NCBI RefSeq assembly: GCF_003945595.2
Contig: NW_024104303.1
Span: forward strand, 668,736-732,735
DNA from: Pipra filicauda
Taxonomy: Eukaryota; Chordata; Aves; Passeriformes; Pipridae
Direction: 5' to 3'
Length of the DNA stretch: 64,000 nucleotides
Part shown: piece by piece, positions 28,001 to 43,000 of the stretch
Layout of the letters: every line of letters begins with the position of its first letter
Position numbering within the stretch: the first letter of the stretch is position 1
The notes under the pieces: model-generated
What the model saw: the letters and a program-made list of their open reading frames with translations, nothing else
Told to the model about the DNA's origin: nothing
Databases searched by the model: none
Translations under genes and position numbers: made by a program

Positions 28001-31000
28001 GCTCATCCAACCTGGCCTTGAACATTTCCATGCAGGGGGCATCCACATGTTTCAGTGCCTCACCACCCTCACAATAAAGAATTTATTCCTAGCATCTAAT
28101 TTAACTCTCTCATCTTTTAGTTTAAAACAGTTTCCCTCTTGTCCTATCACTATCTGCCCATGTAAAAAGTCACTCTTCCTCTTTTTATAAGCTCCCTTTA
28201 GGTAGTGGAGGGTTGCAATGAGGTCTCTCTCCCAGCTTTCCCTTCTCCAGGCTGAACAGCCCCAACTCTCAGTGTGTCTTCACAGAAGAGGTGCTCCAGC
28301 TCTCTGATCATCTTCATGGCACTCCTCTGAACCCACTCCAACAGGTCTACAGCTTTTGGATGAACCTGAAATATCCCAACCTTCCAATTCATTAACTGTT
28401 CATAATTTCAGATTACTTGTGCTGCTTAGAATGCAAGTAAAGGCAAGATTCAAACTCAAGTACTTTCAAGTAATATCACCCCTAAAAATACTGACTCAGA
28501 GAATCTTTTACATAGCAATATTTTATGTTCTTGCCTGCTTTAGTAATCTCTCTCTTTCCTCCTGCGGAGATTCCATATTCTTATCCTCAGCAATAATTTG
28601 ATCTCGACGTTCCTTGAGCTCATGGAGCTTTTCATACAGATGCACAGCTTCCTGTTTCACCCCAGACTGTGCTATTTCCTGTTGGGAAAAGCAAACACCT
28701 ACCAGCTATTTTCAGATGGCAAGAGAACATTGTAGAAATTATGCTTTAGTTAAGCAACATTTGTCTGTATATTACAAGTGAAGATTATTTCTTACAAAAA
28801 GCACAGAGACGGTATAAAAATAAAATTTAAAATCCATATTGTCAATATTGCATTTTCTAGAATGGAATATCCCAATTAGCTAATTCTTGCTTTATGAGTT
28901 TGTCCTCAGGCCAATTTTCTGAGTAGGTTTACTACTTCATCATATCTAGGGGATTTCCAACCATATACAATATTTAAAAGGACTGAAAAATGTCTAACAG
29001 TATTTGAAAATTATACTTTTTGACTGTATTTTTCTGCTCAGAGATCCTTTAATCCATGGAAGAGGCAATATGAGAACATTGTTCTCAATCTAGCAATATG
29101 AAAGTGTATTAAAAATGAGCATTTATGTATGTATATGGAATAAAAAATACATCAGCTGGTACCACTGTGTTTCAAATGCCAATTGCTTTTGAACTGAAAT
29201 GTGGAACAAGAAAATCAATCTCAGACATTCTGAAAATTTAAAATATATCAAAAAATGAAGTCACAAAAAACCTTAAGAAGGATGTTAATTTAGAGAGATA
29301 TTATAAATCCATCAAATGTCACAGAAAACATCTGAAACTGCAGGAGTAACTAAATCCAGGAAAGCTCACTGTTGCTATCAGAATTTTGTACTTGGCATCT
29401 AGCAAAAAGAATTTTTACCCAAAACTGATTAAAAATTATTGGTGGAAAACAGAGAGGCAGCTTTGCCTTCCCATTCTAGAGTATGATCCTGCAATAGCTG
29501 AAAATTTAAGGAAAAAAAATTTGGTATTTTTCTACTGTATTATTTTTTACACTAAAGTTCAGAGAAGATGGGTACAGAGACCACTTTTTATCATACATAC
29601 AGCTCTTAGATTCTCTTCCTTTACATTTAATACATCCAGTTCCTGCTGTTGAACAACCAATTCCTAAAGAGGAAAAAAAGTGCAAAATTCAGATAAAAAT
29701 TACTACTTGATTACTTTTCGGTTCTAAACCCTAGTATTTATCAAATGCTGTAAAGCATCTTACTGCTGCTCTTAAAAATTTTAAAGACAAGACTGTGTCC
29801 AGTTCCTTTAAGTAACTCAAATGTAATAACCACTTACTTTCAGCATCCAACTTTTCTATTACTCTTATCATTGTTATTTACAGTTGGGCTATGACCAGAA
29901 AATTGCCCTTTTTCTACTATTTTTTTTCTTAAAATCGGTACTGAGAGTGGAACTTATTATTTCTACTTCAGAAGTTTAGAGTCAGATTTTAAAATCTGAA
30001 CAAGCCACCACAGTTTCTTCATAGTCCAGAAAGAGACTGGCCCTGTCTACTGATTCAGCTCATCCTAAGACAGCTGGGAAACACTGGTGTCATCTCTGCA
30101 TATTCTATACAGAGACATTTTTAGCCTGTATAACTTAAGGTAGATCATGTCAGAGAGCCTAGAAATCTTACTCCTGTTGTTATCATTAGGAATAATGAAG
30201 TCACAAATATTTTATAAAGCCCACTTAATTTTTTTCTCATATATTGAGACATACAATAATAACAACAGAAAAAACCCAGTCAGATTCACTTCTGTACACA
30301 AGAAGAAAACTTTCTACTCAGATGAACTACAAAAATTGCTGTGGTTATTTTTCCCTTCTGCTTGCTTTTTACACATGATGAAACGTGTAGGCACTGCAGC
30401 GGCTTTTAAAATCTGCATGTCAGTCCCCAAATTTAAAAGAAAAATTAGGAACACCGTTTATTCTTAAAAAAATAAATATAAAAAGAGAAAGTACTCAGTC
30501 TTAGTCAATTGCTCTATTTATTTTCAGGCACTTTTACAATTGACTAAGATACCAGTAAGATTTTTTATTCTATTAGTCTGTTGTAAAGCTCTTTTGTACT
30601 TAAATCTACAACCCTTGAAGCCTGCTTAAAAAATATTTTAGGTAAGTAGAGTGAAACAAACCAACCTGGGAGAGTTTTTCATTAGCAGCCTTCATCTCCA
30701 TATATTTAGCTTGATCTTCCTGTGACATATCTTTCATTATGTCATCTGCCACAACCTTTTCATGTTCAATATCTTCTTCTACAGCTTGAATTAACTTTTC
30801 TGTGCTGTAAAAATACAATGTTCTTGTAACTTTTACTAGTTGATGTTTTTTGTAAGCACTCATTTCAAACTTCAGTATTCCTTCACCCTCACTGAAATGG
30901 TCCTTTAGCACAAAAACTCCAGACTCTAAAAAAATAGGAGTTACCCACTTGTATCTAATCTTCTTGGAGCTGGATTAGCTATACAAACATTCACACTGTG

Positions 31001-34000
31001 AAGTACAGAAGCTGAAGAATTCCCTGCCCCTACAATACCCACATACTGCTTTCCAGCACTTCCAACCTGTCTAACTGCATAGGCCTCAACACTGGTAAAA
31101 GCAGACTACTCTCTCTCAGTTGCTCTTAACGGGTGAATTTCCAGAGTAACATCTGGCAGTTTGAAATAAAGAAGTTGGTAGGTGATTTGTGAATGCACAT
31201 AAAGAAAACATATAACATAGACATCAGGACTTGATGGTACCACATGATGATGAAAAGATTACTTTCTTTTTGCAATGAATTGTTAGAATTCTGAATAATG
31301 GAGAGTGAGTTCAGCATCTTAAGCAGTGTAGAGTTTTTTAACCATGCAATAAGTAAGAAATTAGGCATTCCTAACGTTCTTGATTCACGAATTTAATCTT
31401 GTTAGGAAATCAATAGGCTGCAAACATAAAAACTCTACCACTGCAGCTATAGTGAGCTACAAACAACTGTCTTAGCAGAAACAAGGAACACATAAAGAAC
31501 TGTTCTCACTGTGTTGTATCAAGTCTAATAGTTTCTTTGAAATTCATGAAAGTCAGAGAGTCAATTTAAGAACACAGCTAAAGGAAATTAACAAAAGCTC
31601 CTGAGACCCTGAAGAGTATACCTTCCTTTCCTTCACTGTTCTTTAAACACTGCTTAAATGGTTTGCTTGTTTCCAGAGTGAATTCTTTCTTAAAGAATGA
31701 CAAAATCAGCTGAATACATTCCTTCAGGATTTTTTTTCTTCTCTTTTTCATTAACTCTTCCTGAGTTGCAAGATGCCAAAAGCTGTAATTTGTGTAATTG
31801 ACACTATTGGATCAAAGACTGCAGTCAAGAACGCACTCAGGCTTAAGAGATGATGCAAAATAGATGATGCACAATGATAATCTCAGGGTAAGGGAATAAT
31901 GAAAATATCACAGAAGCAGAGTAGACTTCACGTTGGAATGGACTTCTGAAGGTCACCTGGTCCAGCCTGTGCACTAATCAAACATGGTCATCTAGAGCAG
32001 GTTTTCAGTGTCTTAGGCAGGTTTTCAACATCTTGAAGATCTTCAAGAAAGATTTATACTCTCCAAGAATATGAGGATGTTAAGTAGAAATTCTGTCATG
32101 TGACCAGTTTGTGCTGCAAAGATGCTTTGGACTCTGATGATGATGATGAAACAAATCAAAGTGATGGTCTCCCACTTTCTGCAGCAAATCTGGAGTGCAT
32201 TGGGACTGTTCAAGAAATACTGGATGGTTGTATTATGACATTAAATTTAACACCCTCTTGAGAGCGGTTGGTTCAGATCCAGTCCAAAGAATGAGGCCCT
32301 CACTGCAAGTACACTAGTTTATGAATGTATAATTATGTTACATGTGGTAGTGGAAAGGAGTTATTTTTAAGCTACAGGAGTAGTTTGATACAAGACGTGC
32401 TGGAAAGCATGGAACTGGGAGTTGGCAGGGAGCTTTCATGTAACTTCCCTATTGGACACTCCTTCATGCCTCAGTCTGGGCCTATGAAAGCTGTTGTAAC
32501 ATCTCAGCAGTGACAGTTTCTCTCAGATCAAGCCCAACTGAAGACATGGAAGAACAGAGAAATTGCGGTGAAGAATTCAAGATGTTACAGCTGCTGATTC
32601 CAGAAGGAATCTCCACACTAGATGTAATTCTCCTGGAGGGACTGCAGTGCTGATTAGAGAGAGTATTTAAGTACAAATATGGTACCTTTTCCTGGAGATC
32701 ACTGGAACATTTAAGGTGGGAGAGAAGAACACAGCTTGCTACATTTCTCCTGGGTTCCAAAATACCATGTGGAAGTAGTGGCATGGCAATACCACTCTTG
32801 ATAGCAGTAGTGTCTGCAAGCTCTATTGTATATTTCTCCTCTATGCCTGAGACTGCAAATATGCATGGCTGGGTAAGGAAAGGACCCTAGTTTTCCAGCC
32901 TCATCTATTTAAACTGTGTGTGGACACATTACGGACTAGCCTCTTCACCTGAGGCAACTCTCCTTTTCTTACGTAATATGGACTCCTGGCTAAATATCCA
33001 GCATGTCTTTGAGTCTAGGAGTGTCTGATTTAGTTGTGATGAATCTTCTCTGGAAGAAAACTTCTGACAGAGGGCTGAAACTGGTTGCTTTTCCAAGAGG
33101 TAATAAAAATGTCAGCATTTTGTGGCCATCACAGAAACATAATTCATTACCACGAGTAATTTGAAGACTGTGGATGAAGCTGAGCCGGGGATGAGGCTTG
33201 GAAAAATTGCAGAATGTTAAGACATGTTAAGCAAAAAAACAAAGTGGCAATAAGATCAAAGAAGGATAGTGAAGTAAAATGACATCTCCAGCCATATGTT
33301 TGAAAGGAATGGAGAATGAAAGGAGACTTAGTTGTTCCATAGTTTGATGGTATGCATTGGACAGAATGAGCACTAAAGCAAGCAAAAATTTATTTGACAC
33401 AGTGTATGTATCAATATAATCCCTTTTCAATCTGTATATATATATATATATGTTACCAAATCAGTGCAAATATAATTTTAGAACTTCTTCCTGAAATATA
33501 GCCCTTATAACACATGTACTTAACGGTGCTTGCAATTCTTTGTAAATAATGAGCTTTATGTATCACACCGTGCAGCTTCTCTGATGATGCTTCCAAAACA
33601 CAAGAATTAACACAGATTTAACTAACTACTAGACAGCTTTACTTCAGTATGCAAATACCTTGACATTTCCCTCATTCATTTGATGAATGATCACATAAAA
33701 AAAGCAAGTCTTTTTCTGTCTCCAGCATTTCTTTAATTGATTATAACTCAACTTGCTTGTAAATTACCTATGGCATTTTGACTCAGTGCTTCCTATGATC
33801 TGGAACTTGACACTTCAGCATAATACTACTAGACATTCCTATTGGCTGCAGATCCAATTAAATCCAAGATGATTATAAGAAGTTGCTCAACTTAGTCAAT
33901 CTTTTGCTAAGGATTTTCCAGGTTTATTATTTTTTTTACACTGCCTGGTTATTCATCAAGTACAAAGGTTGAAGCAAAACAAAGTGCTGTTTCACCATGT

Positions 34001-37000
34001 TATTTCTTGTCAGTGCATAGAAAAACCTACACATGTGTACAAATGCTGCCTTTAAGAAGCAACAGAAAGGTAAGACACTTGGCACATCTAATTAAAAATT
34101 CAGGCAAAGATTTATTAGTGTAACTTTGTTGCTAGTCTGGAAACAAATACATCTCAAAACTTCAGGAATTACTATGAACCTTGGACATGCAAAGTTGTTA
34201 AGTAAATTGTACTTCATTAGAAAGCTGGGGAACAGTCTCTGAACAGACTACCCGATTGTATAAAGTCTATTACCTCACCTATTAAATGCTAAAATCTTCA
34301 AAGTTCTCAGAGGAAAATTTTTAAGAAAGCACTTCTAATTATAAGAAAACGGCAAAGTATTACCAATGTATTTCCAGGTTGAGTTTCTTCCCATAGTAAT
34401 TAGTTTAAACAGCAATTCTTAAAGACTGGTTCTGGTAAAGAGCTAAACTGCAACTAAATTACAGATGCTTTCCTGTTCTTCTACTGATTATACAGGCTCA
34501 CGCACACAAAATGCAGGAAATCACATTTATAAAAAAAAACCCTAAGCTTTCAGTAGAAACTAAAGTAAAAACTATGAACTGTTTTTCACTAAGACACATG
34601 TCCAACTTAAATTTTCAACTTGATTGTTATTAACTTATGGATAAACTTTAAAAATAATATTTAATATATTTTCCCCACTCTAGTAAAGATAGTTCTTTTC
34701 TTAAAGTCTGCAAAGTGCAATATTACTGTTAATCTGTATTTCTACATTACCAGGTTAAGACCCACTCTGTTTCCAAATACCTTGGAAGCAGTGCCTTTAA
34801 GGACCAAATATGTCCTAAGTTCCAACTATTAAAATAGTTCTGGAGTTCTCAAACTGCATCATGTTTTCCACTAGCAATACACAAACTGGCTTCAAAAATA
34901 TGCAGGCCACCAGTACCATCAGTGACAAGAGCAATACCTATGGTAGGACATAATTCCACAGTGGCTGCTGATGATAGCACCCCTTGTCCCTGATAATGGC
35001 TCAAAGGCACAAAAGGTTTATGAAATCTTTTTGCATTTAATCTAAGTTTCCAGCAGAAGAAGAAATACACAATGGATCAGAGCACAGTAAGTGGCTCTTA
35101 TCTTCCTCTTCTTTCCTAGAAGTTATTAAGTCTCTGGGCTGATTCAGTTAGGTGAATGAGGTCAATCCTCAGACATGCAAATATATAGAAGCTATTAAGT
35201 GACTTGATCAATTTGTTCTATGACCTCACCTATTCCATTCTCATCAGCAGAGGCCTCCTGGCACTTTCCTTAAGGATGGTGGAGTTTTTTAAAATCTAAC
35301 TGGCTGCCTATATTTAGCATTGTTCATGCAACTAAGCTTCCTTATGTAATTTCCCCCACTCTTGTCTGTTAAATTCAGTGAATACTCTGTACAGCTCAAG
35401 ACACAATAAGCACTTTAAGCAAGTACCTTACACTCTAGCTTTCAGGTCTTTTTTACTCTGGAAGACAGAAGTCTTGGAAGGAGATACTGAGATTCGCTTA
35501 ACCCACTATCTTTTCAGATGCTTAAGAAAAAACGCAAAAATTAAACATTAATCTACCTTTTACGTAACATTTTCCTTCAAGCGTGGCGCAAACAGGGACT
35601 GATTTAACATCTGCCAGACACAGTTCAAAATGAATAGATCCTGCAAATAACGCCTAATTCAAACAGAATAATGAGTGCCACTTCCTCTGAGAGACGTTAA
35701 TGTCACAGCGGAACTGTGTAGGAAATTTGTAGGAACTTTGCTGAATTTCAAAAAATAAAGCTGAAATCTGTACAAAACCTCCATCACAAGAGATTGAACC
35801 ATGTTTACTTCATGCAATACGGAGGTCCAGGTTTGTGTCATATGATATGTTATATTAGGGACAACAGCGAGATTGAAATACCAATCTACTAGTTAAAAAT
35901 TCACAAAAAGTGCTTAATAACTTATTTAAGAACATAAAAGAAATTGGACTGGACAAACCAACCATTCATCTGCTGCCTCTGTCAGTGGCAACAAGGGAAA
36001 GTGTTTAGGGAGAGCATGCCAGCCTGAATACTTTCTGCAGTTTACATCTACCACAGTCTTCCAGTACCCATAATGGCTTTGTCAGGGATATTAATGAGTA
36101 CAGCCCTGCCTATTTGTTTTACACATCTATGAAACTTTTACCTATTAACTCGTCTAACCAATCCCTTTTTTATTTACTGATACAGTTTGCTTACTGGATT
36201 TTAAGTTTGGCTCAATTAAGGGAAAGCTGAATTCATTAATTCTGATAGCCTCTGTTTTTCTGCTTAATTTTGCATTTCCAAGTATTTATGTAGAACAAAA
36301 TTTATTAAATTGTCATTGAAATAACTATACCTATTAATTTATTAAACTACCACAACAGTAGACACTGGTATTCTGGTCTTGGTATACAAAAGTGTTGTTT
36401 TTTACTAGGCTCTAAACATGAAACATTCTTGGCTTGTGATATGGGTTGGAACACTGTTTTTGAATCCAGTGACTGCTGACTGCAACATTACTTCCCAAAC
36501 TGTAAGTTTTATATGGATGTGAACTACTCTTATTTTTGAAAGACACACTTGAAGCAGAAGGCATTTTAAAAACTGTTTCAAAACCATAAAATTCCTGAAG
36601 AAAGAAGTACAAAAAGACAAATAAGAAGTGGTTTTCTGAGAAATGGACAATTAACTGATGGCAGTCATTGTAAGTGAGTGAATCATCACTGAAACACATT
36701 TGAGATGGTTTTATATCTCAGACAAATTCCTCCACAGACAACAGGAATGCCTCCTGTACATATATAAATAAATCTCTTCTTTTCAGAAAACATAAGTATT
36801 TCAAGGTATTGAGAGTAAACACTCCAATCTGAAAAGACTGCAGCTATGCTAAACTTCAACACAGAAAATTAAAATTAATTTAGGTGATACAAAAAAAATA
36901 TAATAAATGTTTTGTTGAGGGTCTTCTCCAAAGATGTTTTAAAGACTAAACATAGGTGTTTTTAAAACAATACATTTTAAAAGGTGTACTTGAATTAATT

Positions 37001-40000
37001 TGCAGAATAAACTTCCTCTGTGACACCCTTCCAGATTATGTGGGAAAGAAATCCTTTTTCTACCCAGTCAAGCTTCATTTCAAATTTTAAAACAGATGCC
37101 CCTATTAATTCCAAAATAGCATGTCATAGTGGTTATATTTTGGATGATCATCATATAAAGAGCCTTGCAGCTCAGAGTTAAAGCACTAAGTCGTCAGGAA
37201 CTTCAGGTCTTTATCCACTAGGAATATTAATTCTCATGTATCACCAGACCATAAATTAATTAAGAAACACATAAATAAAACTGCATGAAGAGCAGTAGAA
37301 CTTTTCTTTTAAAGTGGCAGCATTAAAAAAATACCAGATCATATTTGCCTTTAACAGTCATCAATGAGACATCTTCATTACCAGACTTTTGTACAGTATT
37401 TAATTGTCGTCATTCTCTTTTTTTCAGCAGGTCATTTGTGACGAGTCTGGAAAGAACCTCTCTAATATCCCTACCAATCTTTCTCAAAACGTTACTAAAT
37501 TAAGCCTCAAAAACAATAAAATCACTTTAAAAGATAGTGACAAAGAGATTCTTGGACGTTTTATTAACCTCACTGAACTTCATCTGAATAAAAACAGGAT
37601 TACTGAACTGCACAAGAACAGCTTCTGCAATCTGAAAAAACTCATAAATCTGGATATCAGCAACAATCATATTAGCACAGTTCATAAAGCAGCATTTGCA
37701 GGATTAAATCAACTGTCCATGTTGAATCTATCCTATAACATGATTGCTCAATTAGATTCAGATGCATTTACTTCTCTAGAAAGCCTGACGGTTTTAAATC
37801 TACAGTGTAACTTACTGAACTACCTTCATATAAAATCATCTTTTAAATTAATTAAAATTGTTTTAGCTGGAAACCCATGGATCTGCTCCTGTGACCTCCT
37901 TGACTTACAGATATGGCTAACTGCCTCCAATGTTACATTGGGTAAGTTTTGGTAAGAGCAGCGTTTCACATTTGTTTACACCGAACAGCTTTACCTTCCT
38001 TTTTTTCTGCTGTGGATAATATCCACCATCAACTTACCCGCATTTTGCAGTAATACAATAGCTATCCATGAGATTTTTTTAGATTAGGGTGCCAAAATAT
38101 TAACAATATCTCACAGCCTTTTCACTGCTCACATTCACAGAAAATGAAAGCAACACTACATGTACGCTACCAACCAAGAAAGAAATCTCCATCAAGATGG
38201 CTATCCAACCAGCTGACTGCAAAATTGAAAAAGCTTCTTTAGAAAACACTGTAACTTCCACTCCTGTCATTAACCTTAGAAGTAGTGCCTTAATAACAGC
38301 TCTGATTCCAAACATCACTGGAAACAATGGAACACATGCAGGTAATGTACAGATGCTTCACTTTACTGCTTGTAAGCTGTTTGATTTGCTGTTCCGTGAC
38401 TTTATACCATTTTGTATGCCTAGCACACTCTCATTTTCCATAAAAAGCCAGGGCTACAGAACAAGCATATTTCCAGGTTCTGTTAAGACAGTCACACACG
38501 TTATGGTGCACATTAAGCTCTACTGAGTAAGTGTTCAAAACGAATAAACCACACAAATTCCCAAATGATATTGAAAAATGATGATGAAATTTCAAAGCCC
38601 TGAAATTCAAATAACTGTCTAGATGTCTAACTAACAGAAGTAGGAAGCAACTTAAAAAAATATATATATTTAAAAAAAAAAACCAGCAAACTTTTCCCAA
38701 ACTAACTGGTTTTTAGATGTAGTTTTTTTCCTAAAACGTGAAAGTGTGACCCTACAGAGTTTACTCCTGCCCTCAGCTGTGTTTGGTATAAAGGACATGG
38801 ATGTGCCTGTCACATATTTTTTGGAAATTTCAGTGACACTCTCCTCACCTTTCTATGTTAATTCCATCATTATTCTCTAATACTCTAGTTTGGCTTTTGA
38901 CAAAGCACCCGTATCAATGTACAGATATATACACAAATCATAAGCCACCACTGCCACACACTTCTTTAGCTGTACCAGGCTATAATCTATTTTAGAACTG
39001 TGGCAGGCACACAAAATCAGCTTCTAAATAAAGACTAATGGCAAGCCTTATTGACATTTTTACTACAAAAGAAATACAACTGAAGGCATATACCAAACAA
39101 AAGACATAATATTTTAGGGTGCAGACATCATCCCCACACAGAAAATTAAGCCTGGGAAATAGAATTTGAAGTCAATTACTGATCATTTTTTCCCAAAGCC
39201 TAATTTTTGTATTTAAATTTTGAAAAAAAATTATGTTCTCTTTTATATGTTCCTGGAACTTTATCTGACTTTGAAACTATTATTTTTTATAAATATGCAT
39301 GGTAGATTTATATTACTAGGAAATATGAGATGCACATATATTTTTGGTCTCTGTGATGTTACTGACTCCTTAATAGCATAGCAATAACATTATACTAAAG
39401 CTCTGCAGACACTCACTAATTCTCTATCATTGTTTATTTTGTGAGTTCTCAATTTAACTATGAAAAAAAAATCCTACTAGAGCCCTTGCTAGAATTCCTC
39501 ATGAAAATTACACTTCTTTTTTCCTGTTTGTTTTAAAGAGTTACCACTTCTTGGCAAAAGTTGGACCTTCCTGGCGGGTGTCCTAGGGTTTGTCCTAGGC
39601 ACTACACTCCTGATTTTTACTGCTGTAAAATGCCCGGCATGGTATCATTATGTGATCAGCTACCGACACCGTCGTCTGGAAGAAAATGACCCAGAGAGGT
39701 TTGAACAGGAGTTCTCAGCTGACATGAGCCCTTCTCCTTCAGTACTGGGTACAAACAGTGAAGAACCCATTGTAATCTTTGAGAAAATTCATGCATTTGG
39801 GGATGGAGAAGATGGATTTATTGAGGATAAATACATTGATTCTTATGTAAATGAGGAGAGTTAATGTCTTAACGAATAATGCACTGACTTTTGAAAAATG
39901 TAGAACACTTGTACTTCCATTTTGGACTACTCATGTACAATACAAAATGAAGTTATGCAGTCTATCTCCTTTCATCTCGTCAAATCCATAACAAGGTTTT

Positions 40001-43000
40001 GCTGCATCAATCATGAAGTTCAAAAATGTGGTGGTATGCATGCATTACTGGCACAACAAATACTTCAAAACATGCAAAAATACTTATAATGCACGCTTTA
40101 TGAAAATCTATTTGGCTACTTATGTCAGGGCATGGGGAGTGCTTACTGTATATATAAGACATGAACAAGTCTTTAAAAAGTAGCAAGTGAAGTTGGCACA
40201 ATCACTAATGTTTTAATTGCGAAGAGGTCTAGAAAAGAAAAATAATTTCTCCAACATTTTGAAGCACACCACAGTCAGACTGGGGATTGAATTCAAATCA
40301 GTGTTGTCACAGCTCAGTAGTCTATTAGCAAAAACCAACATAATCATACAACACAGTATTTGGGTATTGTTCTACCTAAATTAGCAGAGTAAGAAAGACC
40401 AATTGCTGTATTCCCTTAAATGTGTATGTACAGTACAATGACAAATTATCATTCCAGTGTACCTAATGCCTTTATACCTTAGTTTGCTACTGAACCAAGT
40501 ACTTTCTCTTCAGATTTCCTTAACACTTTAAAAAGGCGTTCATCAGTAGAATAGACCCATTTGTGAGCTGTTGAAAGCAACAGTATTATTGAAATGTGAC
40601 TTGTTATAAACCGGTAAGCTGTTTTTACAAAGTGCTTATTGATATATAAAATCCCATTCTTGAGATTGCTTTCAGTGGTAACAAGCACAATCTTTCTCCT
40701 GCACATCTCCTGTCCCTAAATCAAACATCTCAAAAAGTCACTGTCTCAGCCTATCACTACACAAGCCATTCTCCTGGCTTACAATTTCCTATTGGAAAAA
40801 TCTTGTTGTCCTCATCTTTCCCTCTACACAACCCTACCTTACCAGGTAGGTAAAGATTTAGTTCCCACTTCTGCTTGCTTTCCCCACTCTGTTACTCCAC
40901 AACAAAACTCCCAAAACTGAGGACTTTGACAGCAGATTGCCAAGACAGGAGTCTCCACCACCACCTAACTTCTTGGACGACATGGTAAGTACCTCCAGGG
41001 CAGTTACTGAAGTTTAAACCTAGGAACTCTAGCTGCAATCTGGTACTAATGCATTACCTTGAAACTGTTCAGGTATCATGTGTGATATGCATGCCACTGT
41101 TGAGGTAGGAAGTAACACCTCCATTTTCTGGAGTTCAGTTATGGTCTTAGCTTTGGAGAAGCACATGCTTAATGTACTTACGCTTGTCTTTCTGTGAAAA
41201 TTTTATCCATACTCTGAGCGTCTTGGTCATTCTGAACCTTTAACTTAAAAGATATAATATTGAAATATAATCAAATTTGTAATAAATCATAGAATCATTT
41301 AGGTTGGAAAAGACCTCCAAGATCAAGTCCAACCCTTAACCCAGCACTGCCACGTTCACCATTAAACAATGTCCCTAAGTACCATATCTATGCATCTTTT
41401 AAACACCCCCAGAGAAATCGATTCACTTACTGTTACTGTGGGATCTATTCCTGGAACACTTAGTAAAATACTGTTTCAGCCTCCAGACAAAATGAAAATT
41501 TAACACTTGCAAAGCATTTTCCTTTTCTTGACACAGACACTGGGTCTTTATTTTTTTAATCAGGGAACAAAGTTGTTTTGACCAAGAAATATTCAGATCA
41601 TTTTTCAAGTGAGCAAAACAGCCTTTTCTGAAACTGGATTCTTTTGTTTATGGACAAAGTGATCACAAGAAACGAAACATGCTTAATGCCATTCATGCCT
41701 CAACACTTAGAGGAACACTATACCTGTGCTAGAAAATAAAGAAAGAAAGTAAAGGAAGAAAAAAACTCATTGATTTTTGTGGCTGGCCATGTCAGAGACC
41801 TATTTAATACTTATTATGCAAGAGACATTTAAAAGGCTGAAGACAAAAGAGAATTAAATGTTCAGAAGACCAGCCAGTTTTAAAAGGCAGTGCAGTCTAC
41901 CTGAATTTGTCTTTCCTATGACTAGTGCTCCCAGGAAAAGAAAGAAGATGTTTTAACAATCATAATTTGGGTCGGTTTCATACACCACAGGAAACTACTA
42001 TGGGACGGTTAATGCAATACTTCAAATAATTACCTAACTACAAACATGTTGCTAATATTATGAATAATTTAACTGAAAAAAATAGATAAGTTTTAAATTA
42101 GTGCTATGCTTTTTTAGATATGTCATGCATGCAAAGCACCAAGAATGTAACACACACCATTTCACTGTTAAAACATAGCAAATACCATAATTCTTACCAT
42201 ATTGTAATCGCGACTCACTTCTGCCATATCTGTACTGGTGTTAAGGATATCCATAACCTGAAATGAGACAGAATTCCAGCCTATTATTGCTCTCTTGTTT
42301 TTTTTTTAATTAAAAAAAATCAATAAATAAACAAGGCATAGTGTTCATGAAAACACAGAAACTTTCAGTTACTCCAAACGGAAAAAATGTGATCTGGGAA
42401 TCTGAACAGATTACATGTCTTTTTCAAAACTAATCATCATTATATGTAGCTGTTCTAAACCCTGAAATATTTCACACCAGTTTCTTAAATCTATAGACAG
42501 TCATTTCTCCTATGTACAATACACTTCTTTTTTTTCTATGTTTTCCTTAGCTTCCATCTCATTCCTTTCCAATAACCAAATAAATGTAGCATTAACCAGT
42601 ACATTTTTCTTGAGAAATGTCAATAAAAAAGATGCTGAAGTAAAGCAAAAGCAGTACAAAGTAAATGAGAGAATAGAGAAGGGAGAGCACTCAGTATCAA
42701 AATTTGACATCAGCATACCATGTTGAAGTCTGCTAGTTGACCTTGAAATTCCTTGATTTCACTAGCTAATGCCTCTGCCCTAAATACAAAAGAAAAAGTC
42801 AAACTTAAGGTGGGAAGATTTGTATGCGTAAAAACAAAAAAATGAAAAAAATAATTATTTAATGGTTCCTTGAAGCCTGCCCAATATTCAAGAATAGTCT
42901 TGTGTCTGAGAAAGTCAGCACTGCATTAGTTGCAATACATCTTACCGTTTTTCATATGACAAATAGACAGATTTTTCTTGCTTGTACATTTCTACTTCTT

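Larger units (their letters stand above)
30805..36400 (-). other. IFT74 intron 7, part 3' of the nested gene
   Basis: This is the left half of the 10.4-kb intron 7 (30805-41181). It carries a short CR1 tail near 31.9 kb and a (TA)n run at 33434-33451. The interval 32.1-33.2 kb is somewhat less AT-rich than its flanks but shows no protein or repeat I can name. LRRC19 promoter elements should lie near the right end; none can be singled out. Confidence 0.5.

Noticed and set aside
32325..32784. Opposed 62- and 100-codon frames in IFT74 intron 7
   Set aside because: Low complexity of support: no domain, no splice pattern and no counterpart in a known protein.
37404..37955. A start codon for LRRC19 at 37404
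   Set aside because: That ATG lies in the polypyrimidine region before the exon 2 acceptor. The ATG at 36418 supplies a proper signal peptide and joins in phase.
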